Position numbers and translations under genes: made by a program
NCBI GenBank assembly: GCA_028293685.1
Contig: JAQGOI010000222.1
Location: 1 to 5,708 of the forward strand
Direction: 5' to 3'
From: Lysobacteraceae bacterium
GTDB taxonomy: Bacteria > Pseudomonadota > Gammaproteobacteria > Xanthomonadales > Xanthomonadaceae
Length of the DNA: 5,708 nucleotides
The notes under the pieces: generated by a model
The model's input: only the letters and a program-made list of their open reading frames with translations
What the model was told of the DNA's origin: nothing
The model's database searches: none
Shown: piece after piece, positions 1-5,708 of the stretch
Position numbering within the stretch: the first letter of the stretch is position 1
Layout: every line of letters starts with the position of its first letter

Positions 1-2138
1 ACGCTTACGTCTGCACCGACAACGAGGGTGGCAGTTTCGTCACCGCCTACGCGTATGACCGCGCCAACATGCTGCTGGGCGGCACCGCGCGCGCGCAGCA
101 GCGTTTTGTCAGCGTCCCGAAACTGGCGGGTTACGGATTCCAGGCACTGACGCCGGCGACCTATGTCGGCGACAGCGCCCATGCACCGCCTGCCGGAGCA
201 CAGCAGATACTCGCGCGTCACGACGACGACGAGGCGCACGCCGGCACCAGCGCCGATACGACGCACGATTTCATCGACCTGTACTCGATCAGCATCAACT
301 GGACGACGCCCGCCAGCAGCGCGATCACCACACTGCCGCGGATCGCCATCACCGAGTTCAACAGCTGGTTCCGCGACTACTCCAGCTTCGCGACGGTCCC
401 GCAGCCCGGCTCGACGTCGATGCTCGATCCAATCCGCGAGGTCATCCTCAACTCCATGGTCTACCGCAACCTGGGTAGTTACGAGTCCATCGTCGGACAA
501 TTCGCGACCAACCAGAACGCCGCACGCAGCGGCACTGTCGTTGATTCCGGCATCCGCTGGTTCGAGCTGCGACGGGTTGGTGGCGGCAACTGGACGTTGC
601 AGCAGGAAGGTACCTACAGCCCGGGCGACACCAGCACGCATCACCTGCTCGGCAGCATTGCGACCGACAACAAGGGCAACATCGCGCTGGGATACAACAT
701 TTCCCGGACGACGGCGCCGGTGACATATGCAACGCTCGGATACACCGGCCACATGGCCGCCGATCCAACGGGCGTGATGACGCAGGGCGAGAACGTCGTC
801 GCCGCGGGCACGGCGGCCGAGACGTCGGGTCGCTGGGGAGACTACTACTCGATGGTGGTCGATCCGACTGACGACTGCACGTTCTGGATGGTCGGCATGT
901 ATCGGCCGGCCAGCAGCTGGAACACACGCATCGCCAACTTCAAGTTCAGCGATTGCGGCACCGCGTCGACGACCTATGCCGTTTCGGGAACGATCACCAG
1001 CAGCACCGGCTCGGCGCTGAGTGGCGTTGTCGTCAGCAACGGATCGACCAGCACCACCACCACCAGCAGCGGGACCTACAGTTTCTCGAGCATGGCGAAC
1101 GGGACCTATACGTTGACCCCGACGCTCAGTGGATACACCTTCTCGCCGGTCAACCGCAGCGTCACGGTCAGCGGTGCCAATGTCACCGCGCAGAACTTCA
1201 CCGGCACGGCGACGACGGGCAATGTGGCCCCGGTTGCCAACTTCAGCTTCACCACCAGCGGCCTGGTGGCGACCTTTACCGACAGTTCCACCGATAGCGA
1301 CGGCACCATCGCGTCGCGCTCGTGGACATTCGGCGATGGCGGCACATCCACAGCGACCAGCCCGAGCCATACGTACGCGGCCGGCGGCACCTACAGCGTG
1401 ACCGAAACGGTTACCGACAACGGCGGCCTGAGCAACAGCAAGACCTCGTCGGTCACGGTCAGCGGTGGCGGCAACGTGCTGAGCAACGGCGTGGCTGCGA
1501 CGAACCTGTCCGCGGCCACCGGCGCGTACGTGAAGTACACGATGGTGGTGCCGGCCGGTGCCACGGGCTTGAAGTTCGTGATGTCCGGTGGCACCGGCGA
1601 TGCCGACATGTACGTCAAGTTCGGCAGCGAGCCGACCGACACCGTGTATGACTGCCGTCCGTATGTCAGCGGCAATGCGGAAACCTGCACGATCGCCACG
1701 GCGCAGGCGGGTACGTACTACATCAACCTGAAAGCCTACGCGGCGTTCTCCGGTGTCAGCCTGACCGGCAGCTATGCCACCGGTGGCACCGGTACGCAGA
1801 CGTACACCAACTCCACCGCCACGCCGATTCCGGATGTCAGCACGATCACCAGCACGATCACGGTCTCCGGCCGTACGGGCAATGCGCCGACCAACAGCCA
1901 GGTTTCGGTCAACATCACGCATACCTATCGCGGTGACCTGAAGATCGACCTGCTGGCGCCCGATGGCAGCGTTTACGCCCTCAAGGCCAGCAGCACGTCC
2001 GACAGCGCCGACAACGTGGTGGCTACGTACACGGTCAACCTGTCGACCGAGCTGCTCAATGGCGCATGGAAACTGCGCGTGCAGGACGTCGCATCAGGAG
2101 ATACCGGCACGCTCAACTCCTGGAGCATTGTTTTCTGA
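1..2138 (+). CDS. Secreted multidomain protein with PKD, PPC and P domains (5' end missing)
   Basis: The reading frame is open from the window edge (first full codon at 3) to TGA at 2136-2138, giving 711 residues; the ATG at 69 is internal because coding sequence continues upstream of it. Residues 1-318 form a beta-rich region of a secreted family with motifs such as RWGDYYSMVVDP and DDCTFW; I recognise the pattern but know no function. Residues 327-402 resemble a carboxypeptidase-regulatory-like beta-sandwich (VSGTITSSTGSALSGVVV). Residues 407-487 are a PKD domain (SWTFGDGG near 440, then HTYAAGGTYSV). Residues 491-596 are a pre-peptidase C-terminal (PPC) domain with its usual Cys pair (YDCRPY and ETC). 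Residues 600-711 are a proprotein-convertase P domain (YRGDLKIDLLAPDG, NGAWKLRVQD, TLNSWSIVF). These C-terminal domains normally accompany extracellular proteases and aid stability or substrate binding. No protease catalytic motif is visible in the part seen; one could lie upstream. The protein is presumably exported, but its signal peptide is outside the window. Confidence 0.9.
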   Translation, partial: AYVCTDNEGGSFVTAYAYDRANMLLGGTARAQQRFVSVPKLAGYGFQALTPATYVGDSAHAPPAGAQQILARHDDDEAHAGTSADTTHDFIDLYSISINWTTPASSAITTLPRIAITEFNSWFRDYSSFATVPQPGSTSMLDPIREVILNSMVYRNLGSYESIVGQFATNQNAARSGTVVDSGIRWFELRRVGGGNWTLQQEGTYSPGDTSTHHLLGSIATDNKGNIALGYNISRTTAPVTYATLGYTGHMAADPTGVMTQGENVVAAGTAAETSGRWGDYYSMVVDPTDDCTFWMVGMYRPASSWNTRIANFKFSDCGTASTTYAVSGTITSSTGSALSGVVVSNGSTSTTTTSSGTYSFSSMANGTYTLTPTLSGYTFSPVNRSVTVSGANVTAQNFTGTATTGNVAPVANFSFTTSGLVATFTDSSTDSDGTIASRSWTFGDGGTSTATSPSHTYAAGGTYSVTETVTDNGGLSNSKTSSVTVSGGGNVLSNGVAATNLSAATGAYVKYTMVVPAGATGLKFVMSGGTGDADMYVKFGSEPTDTVYDCRPYVSGNAETCTIATAQAGTYYINLKAYAAFSGVSLTGSYATGGTGTQTYTNSTATPIPDVSTITSTITVSGRTGNAPTNSQVSVNITHTYRGDLKIDLLAPDGSVYALKASSTSDSADNVVATYTVNLSTELLNGAWKLRVQDVASGDTGTLNSWSIVF

Positions 2139-2167
2139 TGCACTAAACCTCAAGAGGTTTTCACGCG

Positions 2168-2194
2168 AACCCCGGCGAAAGCCGGGGTTTTTTT
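2168..2194 (+). terminator. Intrinsic terminator of the PKD/P-domain gene
   Basis: A perfect 9-bp stem (AACCCCGGC pairing with GCCGGGGTT) closes a GAAA tetraloop and runs into seven T residues (2188-2194). It starts 30 bp after the stop codon at 2138, so it ends the upstream gene's transcript. Confidence 0.93.
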
Positions 2195-2562
2195 GCGCCT
2201 CAGCAACGTCTTCGTCGAAAACCATGACTTGGCCTGCATACGGATGGCGCACCCGGCTACGGAATGCGGTGCGGGATGTACGGATCGGATACGACGCGAA
2301 CCGGTGGGCATTACGGAGCCTGCGAACACTGCTCCCGTTGCGGACAGCGCACGTCGACAGGCGGCCCGCCAATGCAAGCCATGCCTGGTCAAGAAGCAGG
2401 ACACAGCCTCTAGTACAAGCTGCGCGGCGCTGCTGGATCGCGTATCGAGCGGCGGTGGTATGGGAACGTTTCCCTACCTGTTTTTTCACGACTCCCCTGC
2501 GGGTCGGGATGCGTGGAACGTCACGGCGGCGCTCACCCTGCATCCTCGCGACGTTCAAGTCG
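2195..2562. other. Convergent intergenic gap, no gene supported
   Basis: About 370 bp between two facing terminators. Open frames cross it on both strands, but each either runs through a terminator or is the tail of a frame antisense to a real gene. None has a good ribosome binding site or a recognisable product. I see no tRNA, repeat array or clear promoter. It may be a decayed gene or plain spacer. Confidence 0.6.
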
Positions 2563-2576
2563 TTGGCCCGGGCCAA
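2563..2576. repeat. 14-bp perfect palindrome after the metalloprotease terminator
   Basis: TTGGCCCGGGCCAA is its own reverse complement and overlaps the end of the U-tract of the minus-strand terminator. As RNA it could only form a short stem (TTGGC/GCCAA with loop CCGG). It could act as a weak backup terminator or be a chance palindrome. Confidence 0.4.
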
Positions 2577-2604
2577 AAAAAACCGGCGCCCATTGGGCGC
2601 CGGT
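2575..2604 (-). terminator. Intrinsic terminator of the metalloprotease operon
   Basis: On the minus strand a perfect 10-bp stem (ACCGGCGCCC with GGGCGCCGGT) closes a 3-nt loop (AAT) and runs into eight T residues. It begins 24 bp past the stop codon of the metalloprotease gene, which fixes the 3' end of that operon. Confidence 0.94.
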
Positions 2605-2627
2605 CGCAACTCACTTGCAAAAGCAAA

Positions 2628-4277
2628 TCAACGCCTGATGCACTGCCGGAAGGAAGAGTCCTGCGCACCCGTGACCATCGAAGCCGAGACCAGGGCGTCG
2701 GCAAAGTTGGTCATGCACGCCTGGTATGCGCCCGGGGCGACATTGCTGCTGCAGACGGCATCAGCCGCCAGCACGTTGGCACCTGGAATCAAACCGCCGG
2801 GTTGCTCGATCGGTACATCGGTCGTGCATTTGCGGAATCGGGCGGTGCCCCCATTGCGACCCCAACCGATATCGCTCATCAACGACGGCGTCATGTCGAG
2901 CATGAAGTTCGCGTTCAACGATGCGCTGATCGCCGGTTCCATGACAGCATTCGGCGAAACGGATGTGTCGAAATGCGAGAAGGTCGAACCCGGGGCAACC
3001 ACGGTCGGCGAGTACAGCAGCATATGACCGTTCGTGTCGGCTCCCTGGAGCTTGGAAGCATCCTCGACAAAAGCGACCGTCAGTCCCGAACCCACGTTTG
3101 CACGGAACGTATCGCCATCGGCCACATTGAGACTGATGGTCGGGATCGTGTTGGCCGCAGAGCCTCCAGTCATGCCCGGCGCCACCGTCGGACTGCCGCT
3201 TGTCGACACGTTGGCAATGATGACTCCGGTGGCACCTGCGTTCTGCGCGTTGAGTGCCTTGACACCGAAGCCACAGGTTCCGCGATCAACCAGTGCGATC
3301 TGGCCCGTGAAGAAGCCGGGCGTGAACGCCTGGCATCCGTCCGCATTGGGAGCCGTGCCGTCGTCGGCCTGCTTCACCGTGCCACTGAAATTGCCCGCAC
3401 CTGCCACGGGACCGAAATCAGCCGTTCCATACCCGTAACTGCCGGCAATTCCGCCGGGCGCAGTCACCTGGAACGTCAGCATGTGGCTCAGCACCAATGC
3501 AGCAGTCGACGTTACGGTCTGGCCGCCCCAGACCAGTCGGCCCGGCGTCATCATCGCGGTCGCCCGCAGTCCGTCGGTCATGCGCTTGTCGTCGAACCGC
3601 AGGTTGCGGACGTTGTCCAGCACGCTGTGCGTATAGACGTCCGAGCGGCTGGTTTCGCCGTCGAAAAACAACGCACCGGTGGTCTTGTCGAGGAAGCCTG
3701 AAAATCCGAGCCCATGTCCGATTTCATGCATCACGACGTCGAGGAAATTGATGGCGCCGGCTGGCGTGTTGCCATCCAGGCCGTAATACCAGGACGAGGT
3801 CTCCAGGCATCCGGTCGTTCCCAGATTGCTGTTGAATCGCGATGCGATGTCCGCGGGATCCGCCGCATCGGGATCCAGATCCCTTCCCGCCAACGAGTCG
3901 GCGAGTGCGGAGTGGTACCAGGTGTTGGGCAGCGGAGCGCCGGGGAAATCATGGTCGATCCAGTTGGGTCCGGCCGAACCGAGCACACCCGCAGACGCGG
4001 TGCATGCCAGGGGCTGGAATGAAGCGTAGATCTTCACGTCGACCGGGCTCTTGAGCACGGCGCCCCACAGTCCCATGGCGAACTCATAGGCAATGCGGCG
4101 TTGCGCACCGACAGTCGTGCCGGGGTTGGCGCCGACGGGTGCCTTGGCGGTGGGATCGTTCAACCCTTCACCTGCAGCGTCGACGTTGAGCAGCACCAGT
4201 CTCGCGGCTTGTGCGGGCGCAGCAAAGGCCACGACACCGGCCAGGGCGAGGGAAACAGCAAGGAGGGTCTTATTCAC
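2628..4277 (-). CDS. Secreted zinc metalloprotease with inserted PA domain
   Basis: 549 residues with a Sec signal peptide (1-24, hydrophobic core then APAQA, predicted cut before ARLVLL). The catalytic helix has the zinc motif HEIGHGLGF at 184-192 (H184, E185, H188). A PA (protease-associated) domain lies at about 270-402, with GCQAF, IALVDRGTCGFGVKALNAQN and AGATGVIIAN. After it comes SHFDTSV with H435, the best candidate third zinc ligand, then VMEPAI with M446 and LMSDIGW at 466-472, typical of the end of such catalytic domains. A C-terminal tail (473-549) holds four Cys. The mature protein has eight Cys (92, 157, 315, 335, 484, 509, 521, 546), an even number suited to disulfides outside the cytoplasm. 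The start is GTG, chosen because GAGGA lies 8 nt upstream and the signal peptide begins directly after it. The gene overlaps the small secreted-protein gene upstream by 8 bp, implying translational coupling. It probably degrades extracellular protein; the substrate is unknown. The family resembles 'PA domain-containing' proteases of Xanthomonadales-type bacteria, and leishmanolysin-like ligand spacing is my inference. Confidence 0.92.
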   Translation of the reverse strand: MNKTLLAVSLALAGVVAFAAPAQAARLVLLNVDAAGEGLNDPTAKAPVGANPGTTVGAQRRIAYEFAMGLWGAVLKSPVDVKIYASFQPLACTASAGVLGSAGPNWIDHDFPGAPLPNTWYHSALADSLAGRDLDPDAADPADIASRFNSNLGTTGCLETSSWYYGLDGNTPAGAINFLDVVMHEIGHGLGFSGFLDKTTGALFFDGETSRSDVYTHSVLDNVRNLRFDDKRMTDGLRATAMMTPGRLVWGGQTVTSTAALVLSHMLTFQVTAPGGIAGSYGYGTADFGPVAGAGNFSGTVKQADDGTAPNADGCQAFTPGFFTGQIALVDRGTCGFGVKALNAQNAGATGVIIANVSTSGSPTVAPGMTGGSAANTIPTISLNVADGDTFRANVGSGLTVAFVEDASKLQGADTNGHMLLYSPTVVAPGSTFSHFDTSVSPNAVMEPAISASLNANFMLDMTPSLMSDIGWGRNGGTARFRKCTTDVPIEQPGGLIPGANVLAADAVCSSNVAPGAYQACMTNFADALVSASMVTGAQDSSFRQCIRR

Positions 4278-4647
4278 TGGGCAATTCCTCGTGGGTGCCG
4301 CTCTCGCTCAATGCCACGGAACCGTCCGGCTTGACCGTGGCCGTTAGCGTCGTCATCAATTCGGCGGGTAGTTTCATGCCCACGCCACCACCGACCAGCT
4401 TCTTCTTCGATGCGATTGCCTGCTGCAGGGTGACCATTTTCAGCCCCTTGCCTCCCGACATCGCCAGATCCAGATTCCGGCTTTCCTGTGCGGTCAGCGG
4501 ACGAAGCGCCCCGGTCTTTGCATCGATGGCAACTTTCATGCCGTTGTAGCTGACTTCTGCATTTGCCTGCGGCGGATCTGCAGCAAGCGCTGCACCGGCC
4601 CAGCCCACGGCCATCGTGATCATCAGTGAACTTGCAAAACGTCTCAT
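4270..4647 (-). CDS. Small secreted protein of unknown function, coupled to the metalloprotease
   Basis: 125 residues. A signal peptide is clear: MRRF, a hydrophobic stretch, then GAALA with predicted cleavage after residue 22, leaving about 103 residues. The mature part has no Cys and no further membrane segment. It contains YNGMKVAIDAKTGALRPLTA (34-53), a pattern I associate with small exported proteins of Xanthomonadales-type bacteria, a Gly-rich stretch (VGGGVGMK), and an end rich in Glu and Ser. The ATG at 4647 is supported by AGGAG 6 nt upstream. Its TAA (4272-4270) lies within the first codons of the metalloprotease, an overlap of 8 bp (GTGAATAA), so both are made from one mRNA and probably in linked amounts. 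By position it could be a chaperone, inhibitor or partner of that protease; this is inference only, and no inhibitor family was recognised. Confidence 0.85.
   Translation of the reverse strand: MRRFASSLMITMAVGWAGAALAADPPQANAEVSYNGMKVAIDAKTGALRPLTAQESRNLDLAMSGGKGLKMVTLQQAIASKKKLVGGGVGMKLPAELMTTLTATVKPDGSVALSESGTHEELPSE
4286..4290 (-). promoter_or_regulatory. Ribosome binding site fixing the GTG start of the metalloprotease
   Basis: GAGGA on the minus strand stands 8 nt before the GTG at 4277-4275 and lies inside the 3' end of the upstream coding region. No ATG is available near the signal peptide, so this site supports the GTG start and coupled translation. Confidence 0.8.
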
Positions 4648-4653
4648 CCCTTA

Positions 4654-4658
4654 CTCCT
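4654..4658 (-). promoter_or_regulatory. Ribosome binding site of the small secreted protein
   Basis: AGGAG on the minus strand is followed by TAAGGG and then the ATG at 4647-4645, a 6-nt spacer. It supports this start over a longer overlapping frame beginning near 4795, which lacks a site of this quality. Confidence 0.8.
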
Positions 4659-4983
4659 GGTTGCGAAGACTCGCTGCGCTGTTGCGCAGTACGTTCGTCG
4701 AGAGGGACAGGATCTCCCCCCTGCCCAGCCCGAGTGTGCCCGGTATGCACAGCCTGCTCAATAGATGATGGAAGCTGAACCATACAGCCGGACACGGATC
4801 TTCCGATGCGTATGCAGCTACGGCAAACCGATGCATTAAGCCGTCATCGCACGGCGGCGATTGGGCGTGGAAGAGCGAGAATCGAGTTGTGACTGAGAGA
4901 CGCATGTCGTTACGCAGAAGAAGGCTCGCTCCGACCACCGACAACTCACAATATTTGATGATGGAGCATCACGACGCCCTCAC
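4659..4983. other. Upstream region of the metalloprotease operon, possible unannotated small RNA
   Basis: About 325 bp with no coding region I can support. It should hold the promoter of the minus-strand operon, but I find no convincing -35/-10 pair. A 6-bp hairpin (CTGCGC/GCGCAG, 4674-4689) lies in the likely 5' leader of the operon, and a short 5-bp hairpin (GCCGT/ACGGC) lies at 4840-4855. A 24-codon frame on the + strand (4765-4839) lacks a ribosome binding site. The region ends at a strong terminator, so a small non-coding transcript on the + strand is possible. Confidence 0.4.
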
Positions 4984-5012
4984 AAAAAACCCGGCAGCTG
5001 CCGGGTTTTTTT
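4984..5012. terminator. Bidirectional intrinsic terminator without an assigned gene
   Basis: Six A residues, the self-complementary core CCCGGCAGCTGCCGGG and seven T residues form a stem of up to 12 bp around an AGCT loop. A U-tract follows the stem on both strands, so it can stop transcription in either direction. It sits 269 bp before the M4 protease start and 336 bp before the start of the small secreted protein, with no recognised gene ending at it. Confidence 0.88.
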
Positions 5013-5202
5013 CACAACCTCATCCACGAGGGTCCGGAAACTGTGACTCGACGCGCGGAATGAGCGGGCGCCCGTCATGGATTCCGACCTTGTCTGCATG
5101 GATCGTTTACGACCTGGCAAGGCGGACATTGGGCACGGTTCGAAGCGGCAGCCGCTGCTGGCGTGGAGTCGATGGAACCAACCAGGACGACATGCAGTCG
5201 AG
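5013..5202. other. Intergenic stretch upstream of the M4 protease promoter region
   Basis: No gene is supported here. Short frames crossing it on both strands either run through the terminator at 4984-5012 or lack ribosome binding sites. It contains a small hairpin (AGCGG/CCGCT, 5144-5156) and no recognised riboswitch. Confidence 0.45.
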
Positions 5203-5231
5203 TTGATCGCAGCCAACACCCAGAGCTAAAT
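5203..5231 (+). promoter_or_regulatory. Possible sigma-70 promoter of the M4 protease
   Basis: TTGATC (5203-5208) matches four of six -35 positions and is followed after 17 nt by CTAAAT (5226-5231), a poor -10 box. Spacing and distance to the gene fit, but the -10 match is weak, so this is only a candidate. Confidence 0.25.
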
Positions 5232-5241
5232 CGTTCGAACG
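5232..5241. repeat. 10-bp palindrome next to the candidate promoter
   Basis: CGTTCGAACG is a perfect palindrome directly after the candidate -10 box and overlapping the expected transcription start. It could be a repressor half-site pair, but there is one copy only and no known motif is recognised. Confidence 0.3.
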
Positions 5242-5245
5242 TCGG

Positions 5246-5272
5246 CAATCGCCAGGAAAGGCGGTTGGGGAG
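5246..5272 (+). promoter_or_regulatory. Leader hairpin abutting the ribosome binding site of the M4 protease
   Basis: CAATCGCC (5246-5253) pairs with GGCGGTTG (5260-5267) as an 8-bp stem with one U-G wobble and the loop AGGAAA. The stem's last base is the first G of the Shine-Dalgarno sequence GGGGAG (5267-5272), which stands 9 nt before the ATG at 5282. The hairpin may modulate ribosome access or protect the mRNA 5' end. Confidence 0.5.
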
Positions 5273-5281
5273 CAAGTCAAA

Positions 5282-5708
5282 ATGGATTTTGGCTATCATC
5301 GTCTAGTCGCGCTAACCCCGTTGGCCTTCGCGCTGGTCGCGATGTCCGCCCAGGCGGCCAGCCGCGTCGACCTGCACCAGCTCGATGTGGCCCAGGTCAA
5401 CCATCAGTACGCCCTGGCCAGCACCAGCCTGGGCGCCGCCGCACAGCCGCGACTCAAGCACGCCGAAATGCTGGGCCTGGATGCCAATTCGGCCCTGCAC
5501 CAGCTGGCCGCGACCCGCGACTCCAACGGCACCGTCCACTACCGCTACCAGCAGACGTTCCGTGGCGTGCCGATCTTCGGCGAGCACGTGATCGTCAGCG
5601 AAGACCGCTCGGGCAAGGTCCGCAACATGTTCGGCCGTGCCGTCAATGGCCTGGCTGGCGAACTGCCGGCGACGTCGCCCAGGCTCGCCGGGGCGCAGGC
5701 CCTGTCGA
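5282..5708 (+). CDS. M4-type (thermolysin/elastase-like) metalloprotease, N-terminal part, cut by window end
   Basis: The frame is open from ATG 5282 to the window end (142 complete codons); the stop and catalytic domain lie beyond. Residues 1-25 are a Sec signal peptide (HR, a hydrophobic core, then MSAQA, cut before ASRVDL). Residues 26-76 are the start of the pro-region. Residues 80-118 fit the FTP (fungalysin/thermolysin propeptide) motif: HYRYQQTF, RGVPIFGEHVIV, then a turn with SGKVRNMFGR. A PepSY-like segment would be expected next, from about residue 133. The propeptide acts as an intramolecular chaperone and inhibitor of a secreted zinc endopeptidase of the thermolysin/pseudolysin/vibriolysin type. 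GGGGAG 9 nt upstream supports the start; the next in-frame ATG (5342) would remove most of the signal peptide. Family membership rests on the propeptide only, since HExxH is not in view; an M36 (fungalysin) protease with an FTP propeptide is the main alternative. Confidence 0.88.
   Translation, partial: MDFGYHRLVALTPLAFALVAMSAQAASRVDLHQLDVAQVNHQYALASTSLGAAAQPRLKHAEMLGLDANSALHQLAATRDSNGTVHYRYQQTFRGVPIFGEHVIVSEDRSGKVRNMFGRAVNGLAGELPATSPRLAGAQALS

Noticed and set aside
1030..1080. Thr/Ser codon run that looks like a short tandem repeat
   Set aside because: It encodes a Ser/Thr-rich loop of the carboxypeptidase-regulatory-like domain, which is normal for such secreted beta-sandwich proteins, and the repeat is too short and irregular to be a distinct element.
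2094..2609. 171-residue frame on the - strand covering the convergent gap
   Set aside because: It would start between the metalloprotease stop and that gene's terminator stem, so its start would lie within terminator sequence, and it then runs antisense into the P domain. It is Arg-rich with no known motif.
1963..3027. 354-residue open frame on the + strand
   Set aside because: It begins within the P domain of the upstream gene in another frame, crosses two terminators and continues antisense to the metalloprotease; no domain is recognisable.
2193..3701. 502-residue open frame on the + strand
   Set aside because: It is antisense to the metalloprotease with its signal peptide and zinc motif, starts inside the terminator at 2168-2194, and has a low-complexity Arg/His/Ala composition typical of a shadow frame in GC-rich DNA.
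3696..3728. Classical metzincin signature HExxHxxGxxH in the metalloprotease
   Set aside because: The segment is HEIGHGLGFSG: the first two His, Glu and Gly fit, but the eleventh position is Gly, not His or Asp, so the standard signature is not met.
4274..4795. 173-residue frame on the - strand
   Set aside because: It overlaps the 125-residue secreted protein in another frame, has no signal peptide or good ribosome binding site, and its composition is that of a frameshifted shadow.
4820..4860. GGCAAACC (4822-4829) in the intergenic region, reminiscent of a c-di-GMP-I riboswitch
   Set aside because: The second conserved block (GGGACGCAAAGCC type) and the tetraloop-receptor context are missing, so the match is too short to support a riboswitch.
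4889..5206. 105-residue frame on the + strand in the divergent intergenic region
   Set aside because: It reads straight through the bidirectional terminator at 4984-5012, has no clear Shine-Dalgarno site and no recognisable product.

Overview
The window is GC-rich, uses G/C-ending codons, and consists almost entirely of genes for exported proteins. The PKD, pre-peptidase C-terminal (PPC) and P-domain mix, the PA-domain metalloprotease and the FTP-type propeptide are all typical of predatory or proteolytic Gammaproteobacteria of the order Lysobacterales/Xanthomonadales (Lysobacter, Luteimonas or Dokdonella-like). That assignment is inferred from protein style; there is no rRNA or other marker to confirm it.

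Layout. (1) Positions 1-2138, + strand: the 3' part of a large secreted multidomain protein. Its start lies before the window. It has an N-terminal beta-rich region, then a carboxypeptidase-regulatory-like domain, a PKD domain, a PPC domain and a C-terminal P domain, followed by a strong intrinsic terminator (2168-2194). (2) Positions 2195-2574: a convergent gap with no gene I can support. (3) Positions 4647-2628, - strand: a two-gene unit. A small secreted protein of 125 residues is followed, with an 8-bp overlap and a GTG start, by a 549-residue secreted zinc metalloprotease that carries a PA domain. The unit ends at a strong terminator (2575-2604). (4) Positions 4648-5281: a divergent intergenic region of about 630 bp. 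It contains a symmetric, bidirectional terminator (4984-5012) that belongs to no visible gene. (5) Position 5282 to the window end, + strand: the signal peptide and FTP propeptide of a probable M4 (thermolysin/elastase-like) metalloprotease, cut off by the window edge.

Taken together this is a small neighbourhood of extracellular degradative proteins, with two zinc-protease transcription units reading away from a shared control region. No CRISPR array, tRNA, rRNA, transposase or insertion-sequence end was recognised. The points most worth a second look are the orphan bidirectional terminator, the coupled small secreted protein plus metalloprotease, the PA domain placed between the metalloprotease's zinc ligands, and an mRNA hairpin touching the ribosome binding site of the M4 gene.
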